NCBI RefSeq assembly: GCF_900114455.1
Contig: NZ_FOTC01000002.1
Location: 1,008,766 to 1,072,765 of the forward strand
Source: Halogranum rubrum
GTDB lineage: Archaea; Halobacteriota; Halobacteria; Halobacteriales; Haloferacaceae
Direction: 5' to 3'
Length of the DNA stretch: 64,000 nucleotides
Shown here: piece by piece, positions 34,340 through 43,357 of the stretch
How the letters are laid out: each line of letters begins with the position of its first letter
Numbering within the stretch: the stretch's first letter is position 1
Notes under the pieces: generated by a model
Told to the model about the DNA's origin: nothing
Seen by the model: the letters and a program-made list of their open reading frames with translations, nothing else
The model's database searches: none
Made by a program: the position numbers and the translations under genes

Positions 34340-34366
34340 ATGCCCGTCAGTGAGGAACCCACGTGA
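34340..34366 (+). other. Possible 8-codon leader ORF overlapping the helicase start
   Basis: ATG-CCC-GTC... encodes MPVSEEPT and stops in TGA, whose TG overlaps the GTG start of the helicase gene (GTGA). Termination-reinitiation coupling is conceivable; may be chance. Confidence 0.25.
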
Positions 34367-36684
34367 CTTGGGAGTCGGTGTTCGGCCACGAAGCGCCGTA
34401 TCCAGAGCAGGCAGAGGGTATCGAAACTGCCATCCAGACGGCAGCAGACGGCGGATTCACCGTCCTCGAAGGTGCCTGCGGGACTGGCAAGACCATGCTC
34501 GCGCTGACCGCGGGCATCGACCGCGTGCGCGACCCCGACTCCGACTACGAACGAGTGGTCGTCCTCACGAGCGTCAAACAGCAACTGCGACAGTTCGAAG
34601 ACGACCTGCGAACGATAAATCGAAACCTCCCCGACGACTGGCGACCCGTCTCCGGACTGACGCTCGTCGGCAAGGCGGACGTCTGTCCGTACAGTCGCGA
34701 ACGCGTCGCCGGCGTCGACGAAAAGAACGTCTACGACCGCTGTGAGGGCCTCCGCGAGCGGACGCGCAACCTCGTCGGCGACGGCGGCGATACCACCGCC
34801 GGAGCGCTCGTCTCGCAAGCACGCCAAGCCCAGACCGGCCTCGCCGACTCGGGGGCGGGCGGTGGTCCCGACTACCTCGAAACCGCGGGCGACCCGACGC
34901 CGTATCTTCCGCAGATGCCGGAGTACGGTGACACCGAGTTCTGTCCGTTCTACGCGCAGTTCCTCGACGACTTACCGGAGGATGGTGACCCTATCGAAGC
35001 GGTGCCGTTCGAGTTCGACAGTCAGGGTCTCATCGAACCGGACGACCTCGTGTCGTTGTCGGCGGGGTTCGGCACCTGCCCACACTCGATGATGGGGGCG
35101 ATTCTCCCACACGTCGAAGTCGTCGTCGGCAACTACTACCACGCGTTCGACCCGACGACGGCGTCGACGTTCACGGGCGCGCTCCTCGACGACTCGACGT
35201 TTCTCGTCTGCGACGAGGCGCACATGTTGGAACCACGAGTCCGTGACCTCGTCAGCGACGCCGTCGGCGACGTGAGCCTCCGCGACGCCGAATCCGAGTT
35301 GACGCGCGTCATCCAGCCCGTCGAGTTCGACGACGAGAGCGCGAAGTCGACGGCCGACGCCGACTTGGTGCGAGCGGAACTGGAAGATTCGGACGTCACA
35401 CTCTCCGAGTTGAAGGAACTCCGACAGTTCGTCCGTGACCTCCGCGAGGAGTTGGACCGCCGGGTGAAGGCGCATCTCGACCACGTGCAACCGGATTGGC
35501 GCGCAGACTTGACGCGACTGGAAGACCACGAACTCCCCCTCCGTGACCCCGAAGAACCCGCTCCCGACGAGATAACCGAGTGGGCACAGGAGGAAGGCTA
35601 CGACGGCGGTGTCTGGGCGCGTGCCGAAATTGTCGGCTCTGTCGTCGCCCGTATCCTCAACTCCGCCGAGGAGGAGGACAAGAACCGCGCTACGCCCGGC
35701 GTCGGCCGCGTCCTCGGTGAGTGGTACCGGCAGGACCACGAACGCTACTTCCGCGAGATAGAGTTAGAGCGGACGTGGGACGAGACTCACCCACCCGACT
35801 CGTGGCGGCGGGCCTACAACGCCCGTCTCGCGCTCCACAACTGCGTGCCCAGCGACGCCATCGGGACCCGTCTCGCCGAGTTCGGCGGCGGCGTGCTGAT
35901 GAGCGCGACGCTCGAACCGCTCGACGTCTTTCGGCGAGTCTCCGGACTCGACTATCTGGAAGAGGAGGGGAGACCGGTCGTCGAGCGGACGTTCGGACTC
36001 GGCTTCCCGGCGGAGAACCGCGCGAGTTTCGCCGTCGACGCACCGAAGTTCACCTACGGTAACCGCGGTGCGCCGGGAGAGGCAAACGAGACGCGACAGG
36101 TGTACGCCGACGCCGTCTGCGAAGTCGCGCGTCGGCCGGGGAACGTCCTCGTCGGGATGCCGAGTTACGGCGAGGCGGAGTGGATTGCGGAGGTGCTCCG
36201 CGAGCGACTCGACAAACCCGTCTTGGTCGACGAGTCGAGCGACGACGTCGCCACCGAGTCGCTGAAGGCGGAGTTCTTCGGCGGCGACGGCAAGGTGCTC
36301 GTCACCAGTCTCCGCGGAACGCTCACGGAGGGCGTCGACTACCGCGGCGACCGACTCTCGGCGGCCGTCGTCTGCGGCGTCCCCATCATCAACACGTCGA
36401 GTCCGCGGACGAAGGCGCTCGTGACGGCCTACGACCGCGAATTTGCATCCGGGTTCGAGACGGCGCTGACCGTCCCCGCCGTCCGGAAGGCGCGCCAGGC
36501 AATCGGTCGCGTGATTCGCGGGGCCGACGAGGTGGGCGTCCGCGTGTTCGTCGACGCCCGCTACGCACGAGACTCCTGGAACAGTGTCCGCGAGTACTTC
36601 CCCGAGACGGAACGTGAGGAGTTCAGACCGGTGAGTCCGGACATGCTCTCGTTCGCGCTCGACCAGTTCTGGGACGGCAGATAA
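34363..36684 (+). CDS. XPD/DinG-family Fe-S DNA helicase
   Basis: Superfamily 2, 5'-3' helicase of 773 residues related to XPD/Rad3/DinG, acting in repair or R-loop/G-quadruplex removal. Walker A GACGTGKTML (about residue 38), DEAH box VCDEAHMLEP (about 285), motif VI region KARQAIGRVIRGADEVG. Four cysteines at 108, 127, 194 and 239 (DVCPYS, DRCEG, EFCPFY, GTCPHS) fit the [4Fe-4S] domain of the family. Starts with GTG, overlapping an 8-codon upstream ORF. Large Arch-type insertion between motifs Ia and II. Confidence 0.85.
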   Translation: MTWESVFGHEAPYPEQAEGIETAIQTAADGGFTVLEGACGTGKTMLALTAGIDRVRDPDSDYERVVVLTSVKQQLRQFEDDLRTINRNLPDDWRPVSGLTLVGKADVCPYSRERVAGVDEKNVYDRCEGLRERTRNLVGDGGDTTAGALVSQARQAQTGLADSGAGGGPDYLETAGDPTPYLPQMPEYGDTEFCPFYAQFLDDLPEDGDPIEAVPFEFDSQGLIEPDDLVSLSAGFGTCPHSMMGAILPHVEVVVGNYYHAFDPTTASTFTGALLDDSTFLVCDEAHMLEPRVRDLVSDAVGDVSLRDAESELTRVIQPVEFDDESAKSTADADLVRAELEDSDVTLSELKELRQFVRDLREELDRRVKAHLDHVQPDWRADLTRLEDHELPLRDPEEPAPDEITEWAQEEGYDGGVWARAEIVGSVVARILNSAEEEDKNRATPGVGRVLGEWYRQDHERYFREIELERTWDETHPPDSWRRAYNARLALHNCVPSDAIGTRLAEFGGGVLMSATLEPLDVFRRVSGLDYLEEEGRPVVERTFGLGFPAENRASFAVDAPKFTYGNRGAPGEANETRQVYADAVCEVARRPGNVLVGMPSYGEAEWIAEVLRERLDKPVLVDESSDDVATESLKAEFFGGDGKVLVTSLRGTLTEGVDYRGDRLSAAVVCGVPIINTSSPRTKALVTAYDREFASGFETALTVPAVRKARQAIGRVIRGADEVGVRVFVDARYARDSWNSVREYFPETEREEFRPVSPDMLSFALDQFWDGR

Positions 36685-36751
36685 CCCGAGCGACTGCAGG
36701 CTTGTATATTCGGCCAGAGAGACTTACGGGCGGCCGGTCGACTGCGGAGAC

Positions 36752-37624
36752 ATGAACGAGTACGCGAACGACGTCCTCGTCACGGCCGAGTGGGTCGACG
36801 AACGACTCGACGAGTTCGGCACCGACGACCCGGACCTACGACTCGTCGAAGCCGACAAGGAGTACGACGACGCCTACGCGGAGTCGCACGCCCCGAACGC
36901 CGTCGGCCTCCGGTGGGACGAAGACCTACAGGACGAGACACAGCGTGACCTGCTGAAGCGAGACGAGTTCGCCGCCGTGATGGGCGAACACGGCATTACC
37001 GAGGGCACGACCGTCGTCCTCTACGGCGACGAATCGAACCAGTGGGCGGCGTACACCTACTGGCAGTTCAAGTACTACGGTCACGACGACGTCTACCTCA
37101 TGGACGGTGGCCGACCCTACTGGTTGGAGCACGATTACCCGACGACGACGGACGAACCGCAGTTCACGGAGCGTGAGTACACGCCAGAAGGCCCCTACGA
37201 CAACATCCGAATCTACCGACGCGAAGTCGAAGACTCTCGCGAGCGAGTGCCGATGGTCGACGTTCGCTCCGGCGAGGAGTTCCGCGGTGAGATAATCGCT
37301 CCCGAGGGAAGCGACGAGACGGCACAGCGGGCGGGTCACATCCCCGGTGCGACGAACGTCACGTGGAAGGAGAACTACGACGACGACGGGACGTTCAAAT
37401 CGGCCGACGAGTTGCGAGAGTTGTACGACGAGTACGGCATCGACGGGACGAGCGAAGTCATCACCTACTGTCGCATCGGTGAACGGTCGTCACTCACGTG
37501 GGTCGCACTCCACGAGTTGCTGGGATTCGACGACGTGCGCAACTACGACGGGTCGTGGACGGAGTGGGGGAACCTGATTCGGTCGCCGATTGCGACGGGC
37601 GAGAGCGACGCAGACGACGACTGA
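36752..37624 (+). CDS. Two-domain rhodanese sulfurtransferase
   Basis: Thiosulfate or 3-mercaptopyruvate sulfurtransferase, 290 residues, two rhodanese modules. The N-terminal module is the inactive one (VVLYGDESNQWAAYTYWQFK without Cys). The C-terminal module has the active-site loop CRIGERSSLTW with catalytic Cys (around residue 240) and the RAGHIPGATNVTW substrate segment. Acidic C-terminus (SDADDD). A TATA-like tgtatatt lies 45 bp upstream. Converges with the CaCA exchanger gene. Confidence 0.9.
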   Translation: MNEYANDVLVTAEWVDERLDEFGTDDPDLRLVEADKEYDDAYAESHAPNAVGLRWDEDLQDETQRDLLKRDEFAAVMGEHGITEGTTVVLYGDESNQWAAYTYWQFKYYGHDDVYLMDGGRPYWLEHDYPTTTDEPQFTEREYTPEGPYDNIRIYRREVEDSRERVPMVDVRSGEEFRGEIIAPEGSDETAQRAGHIPGATNVTWKENYDDDGTFKSADELRELYDEYGIDGTSEVITYCRIGERSSLTWVALHELLGFDDVRNYDGSWTEWGNLIRSPIATGESDADDD

Positions 37625-37647
37625 CCGTCGCGCCGTCGCAGATTCCG

Positions 37648-38685
37648 TTACGGGAGCAGGAAGTAGAAGAAGACGAGATAGCTACTGACGAGGACGCCGC
37701 CGTCGAACCGAGAGACGTCTTTGTTGCGGAACATGAGTGCGATAGCACCGAAGGTGAAGCCGATGAGCACCGGGAAGTCGAAGGTAATCGTCTCGACCGG
37801 CACCTCAAGCGGGACCATCAGTGCGAGCACACCCAACACGGCGAGGATGTTGTAGATGTTCGACCCGACGACGTTACCGATGCTGAACTCCGACTCGCCG
37901 CGCATCGCACTGACGACGGAGGCCGCGAGTTCCGGAAGCGAAGTACCGAAGGCGAGCACGGTTAGACCGACGAAGCGCGGACCGAACCCGAGTTCGACGA
38001 GTGCGCCCTGTCCACCTTGGATGAGCCACCGCGACCCGAGTAGCAAGAGCACGAGACCCCCCGCGAGTTTCAGCACGTCCGCGAGTTCGGGGTCGACGTC
38101 TTCGTCGAGGTCGACTTCGTCGGACTCGACGGGGTCGTCTGATTGGCGCATCCGGTGAAAGAGGTAGGCGGTGAACGCCGCTAAGAGGAGCAGAAAGACG
38201 CCGCCGTCGAACCGACCGAGGCGCCCGTCGAGGCCGAGTCCGACGAGCACCACGGCAGCGGCGACCATGAAGGGGACGTGCTCTCTGAAGACGGACTCGT
38301 CGACCGAAAGCGGTCGAATGAGCGCGGCGATACCGAGGACGAGTCCGATGTTGGCGATGTTCGACCCGACGATAGCGCCGAGTCCGAGACTCGACGAGTG
38401 GTCGAGACCCGAGAGGATAGCGACGAACAGTTCGGGTGTCGTCGTCGCGAACGCGACGATAGTGACGCCGACGATGGCGGCCTTGAGACCGAATCCGAGT
38501 GCGAGTCGTGCGGCGCCGTCGACGAGGAACTCGGCGCCGAGATAGAGCAGGAGAATTCCAGCGAGCAAGTAGAGCGAGTTCGTCGAGAGCAACACCTCGG
38601 ACAGCGAAGCGCCCGTACCGGCTTGCAACACTGGAACTGTGCCCAGCGGTAGCATATGGCCCAATAGGTCACCGTAACGGAACAT
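37648..38685 (-). CDS. Calcium/cation antiporter (CaCA, YrbG type)
   Basis: Na+/Ca2+-type exchanger with two alpha repeats: TTTPELFVAILSG and GSNIANIGLVLG in the first half, GTSLPELAASVVS and GSNIYNILAVLG in the second, about 10 membrane helices and an acidic cytosolic loop (SDEVDLDEDVDPELADV). Both conserved Glu residues (PELFV, PELAA) are present. Starting at ATG 38685 (345 residues) agrees with a TATA box at 38710-38717; ATG 38655 is an alternative. Expected role is Ca2+ or Na+ extrusion. Confidence 0.88.
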   Translation of the reverse strand: MFRYGDLLGHMLPLGTVPVLQAGTGASLSEVLLSTNSLYLLAGILLLYLGAEFLVDGAARLALGFGLKAAIVGVTIVAFATTTPELFVAILSGLDHSSSLGLGAIVGSNIANIGLVLGIAALIRPLSVDESVFREHVPFMVAAAVVLVGLGLDGRLGRFDGGVFLLLLAAFTAYLFHRMRQSDDPVESDEVDLDEDVDPELADVLKLAGGLVLLLLGSRWLIQGGQGALVELGFGPRFVGLTVLAFGTSLPELAASVVSAMRGESEFSIGNVVGSNIYNILAVLGVLALMVPLEVPVETITFDFPVLIGFTFGAIALMFRNKDVSRFDGGVLVSSYLVFFYFLLP

Positions 38686-38709
38686 TACCAGCGGTAGTCG
38701 ACAAGCCAT

Positions 38710-38717
38710 GATAAAAC
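38710..38717 (-). promoter_or_regulatory. TATA box for CaCA exchanger
   Basis: Minus-strand gttttatc centred 28 bp upstream of ATG 38685. Confidence 0.6.
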
Positions 38718-38859
38718 CGACGAGTCGGCTATCAGGTACGATAATCGAAAACACACCACAGACGGCGAAACAACTCGTCGTCGTCGAACGAGGGAAACCG
38801 GGAGTCGAACCGAGTGTCGAGAAGGCGAAATCGACGCGAGCGGTGAGGGAGACGGGTTA

Positions 38860-39048
38860 TCAGTCGTCGTCGTGCCACTCGTCTCGGCACTCGTCGGAGC
38901 AGAAGTGGCGATATGCCACGAGACCGTCTTCGATGGTGGTTACGATGCGATGCGTCGGTGATTGGACGATTTTCTCCCCGCAGATAGTACACTCTGGGGC
39001 GGTGCTCTCGTCGACGTCCTCACCGAGGTCTGACGTGGGGTCAACCAT
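38860..39048 (-). CDS. 62-residue treble-clef zinc-finger protein
   Basis: Small acidic protein with two metal-ligand pairs: CTICGEK (residues about 20-23) and HFCSDECRDEW (about 48-57), an arrangement like the TRASH/MYM-type or YHS zinc knuckles found alone in many small haloarchaeal proteins. Probably binds zinc; partner unknown. Preceded on the same strand by an A/T-rich element near 39075. 170 bp separate it from the CaCA gene. Confidence 0.65.
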   Translation of the reverse strand: MVDPTSDLGEDVDESTAPECTICGEKIVQSPTHRIVTTIEDGLVAYRHFCSDECRDEWHDDD

Positions 39049-39198
39049 ACTTCGGAATACTGGGACCTGGGCGTACTTGAATCCGACTTCGACGGCAGTT
39101 TCGGCCGAGTGCGGGAATCCACACTGCTACGTTCGGCTATGGAGCCCTCTTAGCAGAGATTATGTAACCGCTAGCGAATCTCTATATCGAGACGTCCC

Positions 39199-39411
39199 AT
39201 GTCAGGAGTCGACACGGAGTTCGAGGGGGAGAACCACCAGATAGAGACACGAACGGGTCGGGACTTCGAACTCCATAGCGTCCTCGTGAGCTACGAAGAC
39301 GCTCCTGACGAGTGCACGATTTACCCCCGAGAGCGCAGTCATCACGACCGAACGTCCGTGTGGCTTACGGCACCCGCCGCGAGTTTCGTCGACCTCGCCG
39401 ACGCCCGGTAG
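39199..39411 (+). CDS. Conserved small haloarchaeal protein (DUF7511-like)
   Basis: A 70-residue acidic protein whose core, FELHSVLVSYEDAPDECTIY followed by PRERS, then DRTSVWLTAPAASFVDLADA, is one I recognise as widespread in haloarchaea (I believe DUF7511). No known function. Its 3' end overlaps the convergent 39365-39559 gene by 47 bp. Confidence 0.65.
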   Translation: MSGVDTEFEGENHQIETRTGRDFELHSVLVSYEDAPDECTIYPRERSHHDRTSVWLTAPAASFVDLADAR

Positions 39412-39559
39412 GTACGCCCGAAATCATCTCACGGAGGTCTTCCGGGTCGATGGCAATTCGATGTGCGTCCCACATATGTTCGAGCATCACCGCGACCAGT
39501 TGCTCGTCGTCGTCGGACTCAACGACGAACGAACAGTCGGGCCGGCAGGGCAACCTCAC
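39365..39559 (-). CDS. DUF1059-type small protein
   Basis: A 64-residue protein starting with GTG (MRLPCRPDCSFVVESDDDEQ). The layout CRPDC, then a strand, an acidic helix LVAVMLEHMWDAHRI, resembles DUF1059 proteins (Cys pair followed by a helix with His), probably metal binding. Its tail is rich in Arg (GRRRGRRNSRRVP), unusual for a halophile, in the part that overlaps the convergent gene; the true 3' end may have been extended by a lost stop. Confidence 0.5.
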   Translation of the reverse strand: MRLPCRPDCSFVVESDDDEQLVAVMLEHMWDAHRIAIDPEDLREMISGVPTGRRRGRRNSRRVP

Positions 39560-39672
39560 GGAGGGGCCTCACTGTGCATACATCGACTAGCTCAGTGGCC
39601 TCTACTAACTCTTTCGTACAAATTGGTGGACAACCGTCGCTGAAGACGGGGTATTTTACAGACGTTCGTCAG

Positions 39673-41415
39673 TTACTCACTCGACAGTTGTACGTCGGAC
39701 AACGTCTGTTGAACGGCTTCCTCGCCGACGGCGGCCGCGAGGGCTTCGAACCCCTGTCGAACCGACCGGTCGGTGGCGTTGGCGACGAGACGAGAGACGA
39801 TGAACTCCGGCGTCGACTTGCCCACCGTCCCGAACCGGGGTTGGTAGTCGACTCTGAGCGCGAGGTCCTGCGTCAGCCCTTCGGCGAAGATACCGTCGAT
39901 GCGGGCTTCCGGAGGGAGCGGACTGAGTTCGTCGGCGAGATGGGTGACGTAGACGCCGAGACCACCGCGGTCGACGGTCAGTTGGACCAGTCCGTTGAGG
40001 AGGTCCGCCGCCCGTCCCGGTTCGGTAATCGCTTCGAACTCGTCGACGAGCATCAGCGTGCGGCCGTCGTTGGTGAGCGGCGGGACGATGGACTTCAACG
40101 TCGACTCCAACACCCCGGCGTTGAAACTGGCGTGACGTCGGTGGAAGACGACCGTGTCGAACTGCCCGACTTCGGCCGACGCTGCGGGGACGGGTAGCCC
40201 CATCGCAGTGAGGAGCGTCACCTGCGAGAGCGTCTCTAAGAGCGTCGTCTTCCCGCCGGAGTTGGCTCCGGTGAGGACGGTCACTCGGTCGCCAGATGGC
40301 GGCGTGACTGTCCCGCCAGCCACTCCATGGGTTCCGACGCCGTACGTGACCGGTTGCACCTCGCCGTCCAAGAGGAGATTTCTCGCCTCCGTGACGGCGA
40401 GTCCGTCGTCGGTGAGTGTCGGCCGTCGCAGGTCGTGTGCGACGGCGAAACGTGCAAGCGAGAGGAAGAACGCGATGTCGTCGACGGCGGCGACGGCGGC
40501 ATCGACGTCCGTGCGGGCCGTCTCCACGGCTTCGTCGAGTTCGGCGCGGACCGTCTCCTCTCGTCGCTCGACCTGCGTTTCGAGGTCGGTGGCGAGCGCT
40601 CGGAGCGTCGTACTCACGAAGTCGGCGGCGTCGACCGGGTCGTCGGCAGCGGCGCTCTGGACTTCGCCCCGCGTGAGGTCTGTCTCGCGGGCGACGTACT
40701 CGACGACCGCACTCTCGAAGTCTTCGAGGCTCCGGACGCCCGAGTCGCGGACGGTGTCGAGCACGTCGAAGGCGCTGTTGCTGAGCGCGCTCGCTTCCTC
40801 GTGTTTCGCCCGCAGGCGGTCGAGTTCGTCGTCGGCACCCTCGACGACGCGGCCGTCCTCGACGTAGCCGAGTGCGCCCGCCGCTTCGCGGAGTGCGTCG
40901 GGGTCGACGTCGTCGAGTGCGGCGAACGCCCCGCCGCGGAGTCCGGCCTCGCGGAGTGCGAGTGCGGCCTCGACGGCGGCGCGCTCGGTTCCCCCGCGTT
41001 CGTCGTACTGGGCGAACGCATCGAGGACGGCCTCGCGGTCGGTGTCGTCCAGTTCTCTCCAGGCGTCTGTGGCGTCGAGCACCTCGTCGAGTCTGGACTC
41101 GATGGCCTCGCGGTCGGTCAGCGGCGTCAACACGCGGATACGGTCGGCAGCGTGTTCGGTGACGGCGTACTCACCGGCCAGCGACAGCAGTTCGTCGTAG
41201 ACGTCGCGGGCGTCGGACGTGCCGAGCATCGCCATTCCGGCGTCTCCGTTCGCTCGACGGAGGATGCGGGTCGCTCGTCCGCGGGAGACACCGGCGTCCA
41301 CCAGTGCGCGAATGTCGGCGGACTCGATGGCTCCGATGGCCGCCTCGGTGCCGAGCGTCTCGCGGAGGCGTTCGCTCGTCTTCGGTCCGACTCCCCAGTA
41401 GTCCTCCAGTCTCAT
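39673..41415 (-). CDS. MutS-related ATPase with N-terminal HhH
   Basis: DNA-repair or recombination-type MutS homologue of 580 residues lacking the mismatch-recognition domain I. Residues 1-60 form a helix-hairpin-helix (MRLEDYWGVGPKTSERLRET ... GVSRGRATRILR). A long helical clamp region follows (100-330), then the MutS ATPase domain: Walker A TVLTGANSGGKTTLLE (about 375), Walker B LMLVDEFEAITEP, and the His-loop region VYVTHLADEL. Resembles haloarchaeal MutS5-like/MutS2-like genes. Transcribed alone. Confidence 0.85.
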   Translation of the reverse strand: MRLEDYWGVGPKTSERLRETLGTEAAIGAIESADIRALVDAGVSRGRATRILRRANGDAGMAMLGTSDARDVYDELLSLAGEYAVTEHAADRIRVLTPLTDREAIESRLDEVLDATDAWRELDDTDREAVLDAFAQYDERGGTERAAVEAALALREAGLRGGAFAALDDVDPDALREAAGALGYVEDGRVVEGADDELDRLRAKHEEASALSNSAFDVLDTVRDSGVRSLEDFESAVVEYVARETDLTRGEVQSAAADDPVDAADFVSTTLRALATDLETQVERREETVRAELDEAVETARTDVDAAVAAVDDIAFFLSLARFAVAHDLRRPTLTDDGLAVTEARNLLLDGEVQPVTYGVGTHGVAGGTVTPPSGDRVTVLTGANSGGKTTLLETLSQVTLLTAMGLPVPAASAEVGQFDTVVFHRRHASFNAGVLESTLKSIVPPLTNDGRTLMLVDEFEAITEPGRAADLLNGLVQLTVDRGGLGVYVTHLADELSPLPPEARIDGIFAEGLTQDLALRVDYQPRFGTVGKSTPEFIVSRLVANATDRSVRQGFEALAAAVGEEAVQQTLSDVQLSSE

Positions 41416-41490
41416 ACCGTGTGTGACAGCGCACGCGGCTTAGTGGTTGCCTGTCGCTCGTCGAGGGAGCGTCTCTCGTAGAAAGACCGC

Positions 41491-41721
41491 CTACCGAACG
41501 GGAACCGTCTCGGTGGCTCGTTTCGAGCAGTCGGCGAGAATCCGAGCGAGGAGACGAACGGCCTCCTCGTGGCGGTCCCGCGACTCACGAAGCGCCATCG
41601 GACTGATTCCGAGTTCGGCGTACGGGTCGAAGTCTGTCGGCGTTGCGACTCCACTGGTAATGTACTCTTCGGCGATTTGCGCGAGGAGTGTGTGGAGGTG
41701 AACCAGTTCGTTCTTCTTCAC
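41491..41721 (-). CDS. UPF0058 family protein
   Basis: A 76-residue helical protein of the haloarchaeal UPF0058 family: KKNELVHLHTLLAQIAEEY at the N-terminus and ISPMALRESRDRHEEAVRLL in the middle. Function unknown. Family members start MKKxELxHLH, so I use the GTG at 41721; an ATG four codons upstream (41733) is possible. A TATA-like ctaaac lies about 30 bp upstream of 41721. Confidence 0.75.
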   Translation of the reverse strand: MKKNELVHLHTLLAQIAEEYITSGVATPTDFDPYAELGISPMALRESRDRHEEAVRLLARILADCSKRATETVPVR

Positions 41722-41933
41722 GGTGATACACATATGTGCTCAACAGGCCTAAACGGTACGGTACACGGCACCGAGAGTGAGTTTACGAACCGAGAGAATG
41801 TAAGAAGATGAATCCTGTAGGGGGAGTTTGCTCGACGGAGTCGGGTGCATCGAGTCGTCACCGACCGCTAGTGTCGGGGGCAGTAGACCCGTTGGCCCAA
41901 ACACAAAAACCCCGTCCGGGCCTCGATGGAGGT

Positions 41934-42299
41934 ATGAGCACGGACGAATCCGCGCCGAGCATGGACGAACCGCGCCCGGCCGAGGGATGGCCCGACGCCC
42001 CCTTGACCACGGACGAAGCCCGCGACCTGCTCGACGACGAGGACGTCGTCGCAGTGTGGGTAATGGACCACGACGAGGACACCCGCGCGACGGTTCTCTC
42101 CGAGAACGACCCGGACGACGCCGTCATCGAGTTGATTCTGGAGACGCCGACGTCGTTCCGAATGTACAGTTACACCCACGGCGTCAACGGGACGGCGTGG
42201 ATGGACTACGGGGAGACCGAAAAGGGAACCGACGGTGCGGAGATGATGCTCGACACGCTGGAGAGCTATCACGTGCTCGTCGGCGACCCGGTTCGGTAA
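41934..42299 (+). CDS. Conserved haloarchaeal acidic protein
   Basis: A 121-residue acidic soluble protein (MSTDESAPSMDEPRPAEGWP). The core, LTTDEARDLLDDEDVVAVWV, SENDPDDAVIELILETP and TAWMDYGETEKGTDGAEMML, suggests an alpha/beta fold. The family looks haloarchaeal; no function known. ATG 41934 is preceded by an A-rich cacaaaaac about 27 bp upstream. It converges with the SDR gene. Confidence 0.6.
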   Translation: MSTDESAPSMDEPRPAEGWPDAPLTTDEARDLLDDEDVVAVWVMDHDEDTRATVLSENDPDDAVIELILETPTSFRMYSYTHGVNGTAWMDYGETEKGTDGAEMMLDTLESYHVLVGDPVR

Positions 42300-42379
42300 C
42301 GACTGACAGACCGACGGAAGCCTCTTGCAGATGAGACGGTTGTGGAGGTTGAATCGGTAGCAAAAAGAAATTCAGACCC

Positions 42380-43195
42380 TCAGATGACGTTCTGGAGGAT
42401 GCCGCCGTCGACGGCGAGCGCCTGTCCGGTGACGTTGCGGTTCTGCGCGTAGAAGACGGCGAGTCGACCCATATCCTCGGGTGTCTGGTCGCGTCCGAGT
42501 GGAATGACGCGCTCGATAGTGTCGGCGTAGTCCTCGTCGAGCGTCGGCGTGAGCACCTTGTTCCACATCGGTGTGTCGACGATGCCGGGACAGATGGCGT
42601 TGACCGTCACGTCGTCGGGAGCGAGTTCGAGCGACAGCGACTTCGTGAGACCGAGTACCGCGTGCTTCGAGGCACAGTAGTGGCCGAGTCCGGCCGCGCC
42701 GATGCTGCCAGCGATGGAGGCAGTGTTGATGATGGTTCCGCCGGACTCGCGGAGGTGCGGAATCGCGGCCCGCGAGAGGAGGAACACGCCTTTGACGTTG
42801 ACGTCCATCACGGCGTCCCACTCCGCTTCTTTCATCTCTTCGACCGAGTCGACCGTGATGACACCCGCGTTGTTGACGAGGACGTCAAGTTTCCCGAACT
42901 CGTCGACCGTCTCGTCGACGAGCGCCTGCACCTGGTCGGCTTTCGTCACGTCGCACTCGACGATGTGGGCGCGTCGCCCTTCGCCTTCGACCTTGTTGGC
43001 GACCTCCTGTGCTCGTGTTGCCCCACCGACCTCACGTGAAGACTGTTGGTTGTACTCGCTGTCGAGAACGTCGACGTCGGCGACGACGACGTCGCTCCCT
43101 GCGGCGGCGAGTTCGACTGCGATTCCCTCACCGATTTGGCCGCCCGCGCCAGTGACAATCGATACTGCTCCGTCGAGTGAACGTTCGGCTACCAT
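42380..43195 (-). CDS. Short-chain dehydrogenase/reductase
   Basis: Classical SDR oxidoreductase of 271 residues. The Rossmann glycine motif TGAGGQIGEGIAVELA is at residues 16-31, NNAGV near 112, catalytic YCASKHAV (YxxxK) near 180 with an upstream Ser in NTASIAGSIG. Cofactor preference is not clear; VVADVD after the glycine loop (acidic residue) favours NAD. Substrate unknown, possibly a 3-hydroxyacyl-CoA or sugar. Neighbour of an acyl-CoA dehydrogenase gene, which makes a fatty-acid role attractive. Confidence 0.85.
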   Translation of the reverse strand: MVAERSLDGAVSIVTGAGGQIGEGIAVELAAAGSDVVVADVDVLDSEYNQQSSREVGGATRAQEVANKVEGEGRRAHIVECDVTKADQVQALVDETVDEFGKLDVLVNNAGVITVDSVEEMKEAEWDAVMDVNVKGVFLLSRAAIPHLRESGGTIINTASIAGSIGAAGLGHYCASKHAVLGLTKSLSLELAPDDVTVNAICPGIVDTPMWNKVLTPTLDEDYADTIERVIPLGRDQTPEDMGRLAVFYAQNRNVTGQALAVDGGILQNVI

Positions 43196-43357
43196 AGTCC
43201 GAACAGTGGTATGTTCACAAACGGCATAGCATATTTGTCTGATTAATCGTGGTGTTTCGTGATGGTTGTGTCAGGACGAGTGTACACTCGACGTGAGAGG
43301 GAGAGAGAAAGTAAGGAAGAGAGAACGCGGGGTCGCCTGCGAAGTCGGGCGACTCGC

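Noticed and set aside
38770..38830. tRNA T-arm-like sequence (ggttcgactcccgg on the minus strand)
   Set aside because: The flanking T-stem does not pair and no acceptor, D or anticodon arms can be formed, so it is a chance match.
39580..39600. tRNA D-arm-like tagctcagtgg
   Set aside because: No anticodon or T arm follows; no cloverleaf.
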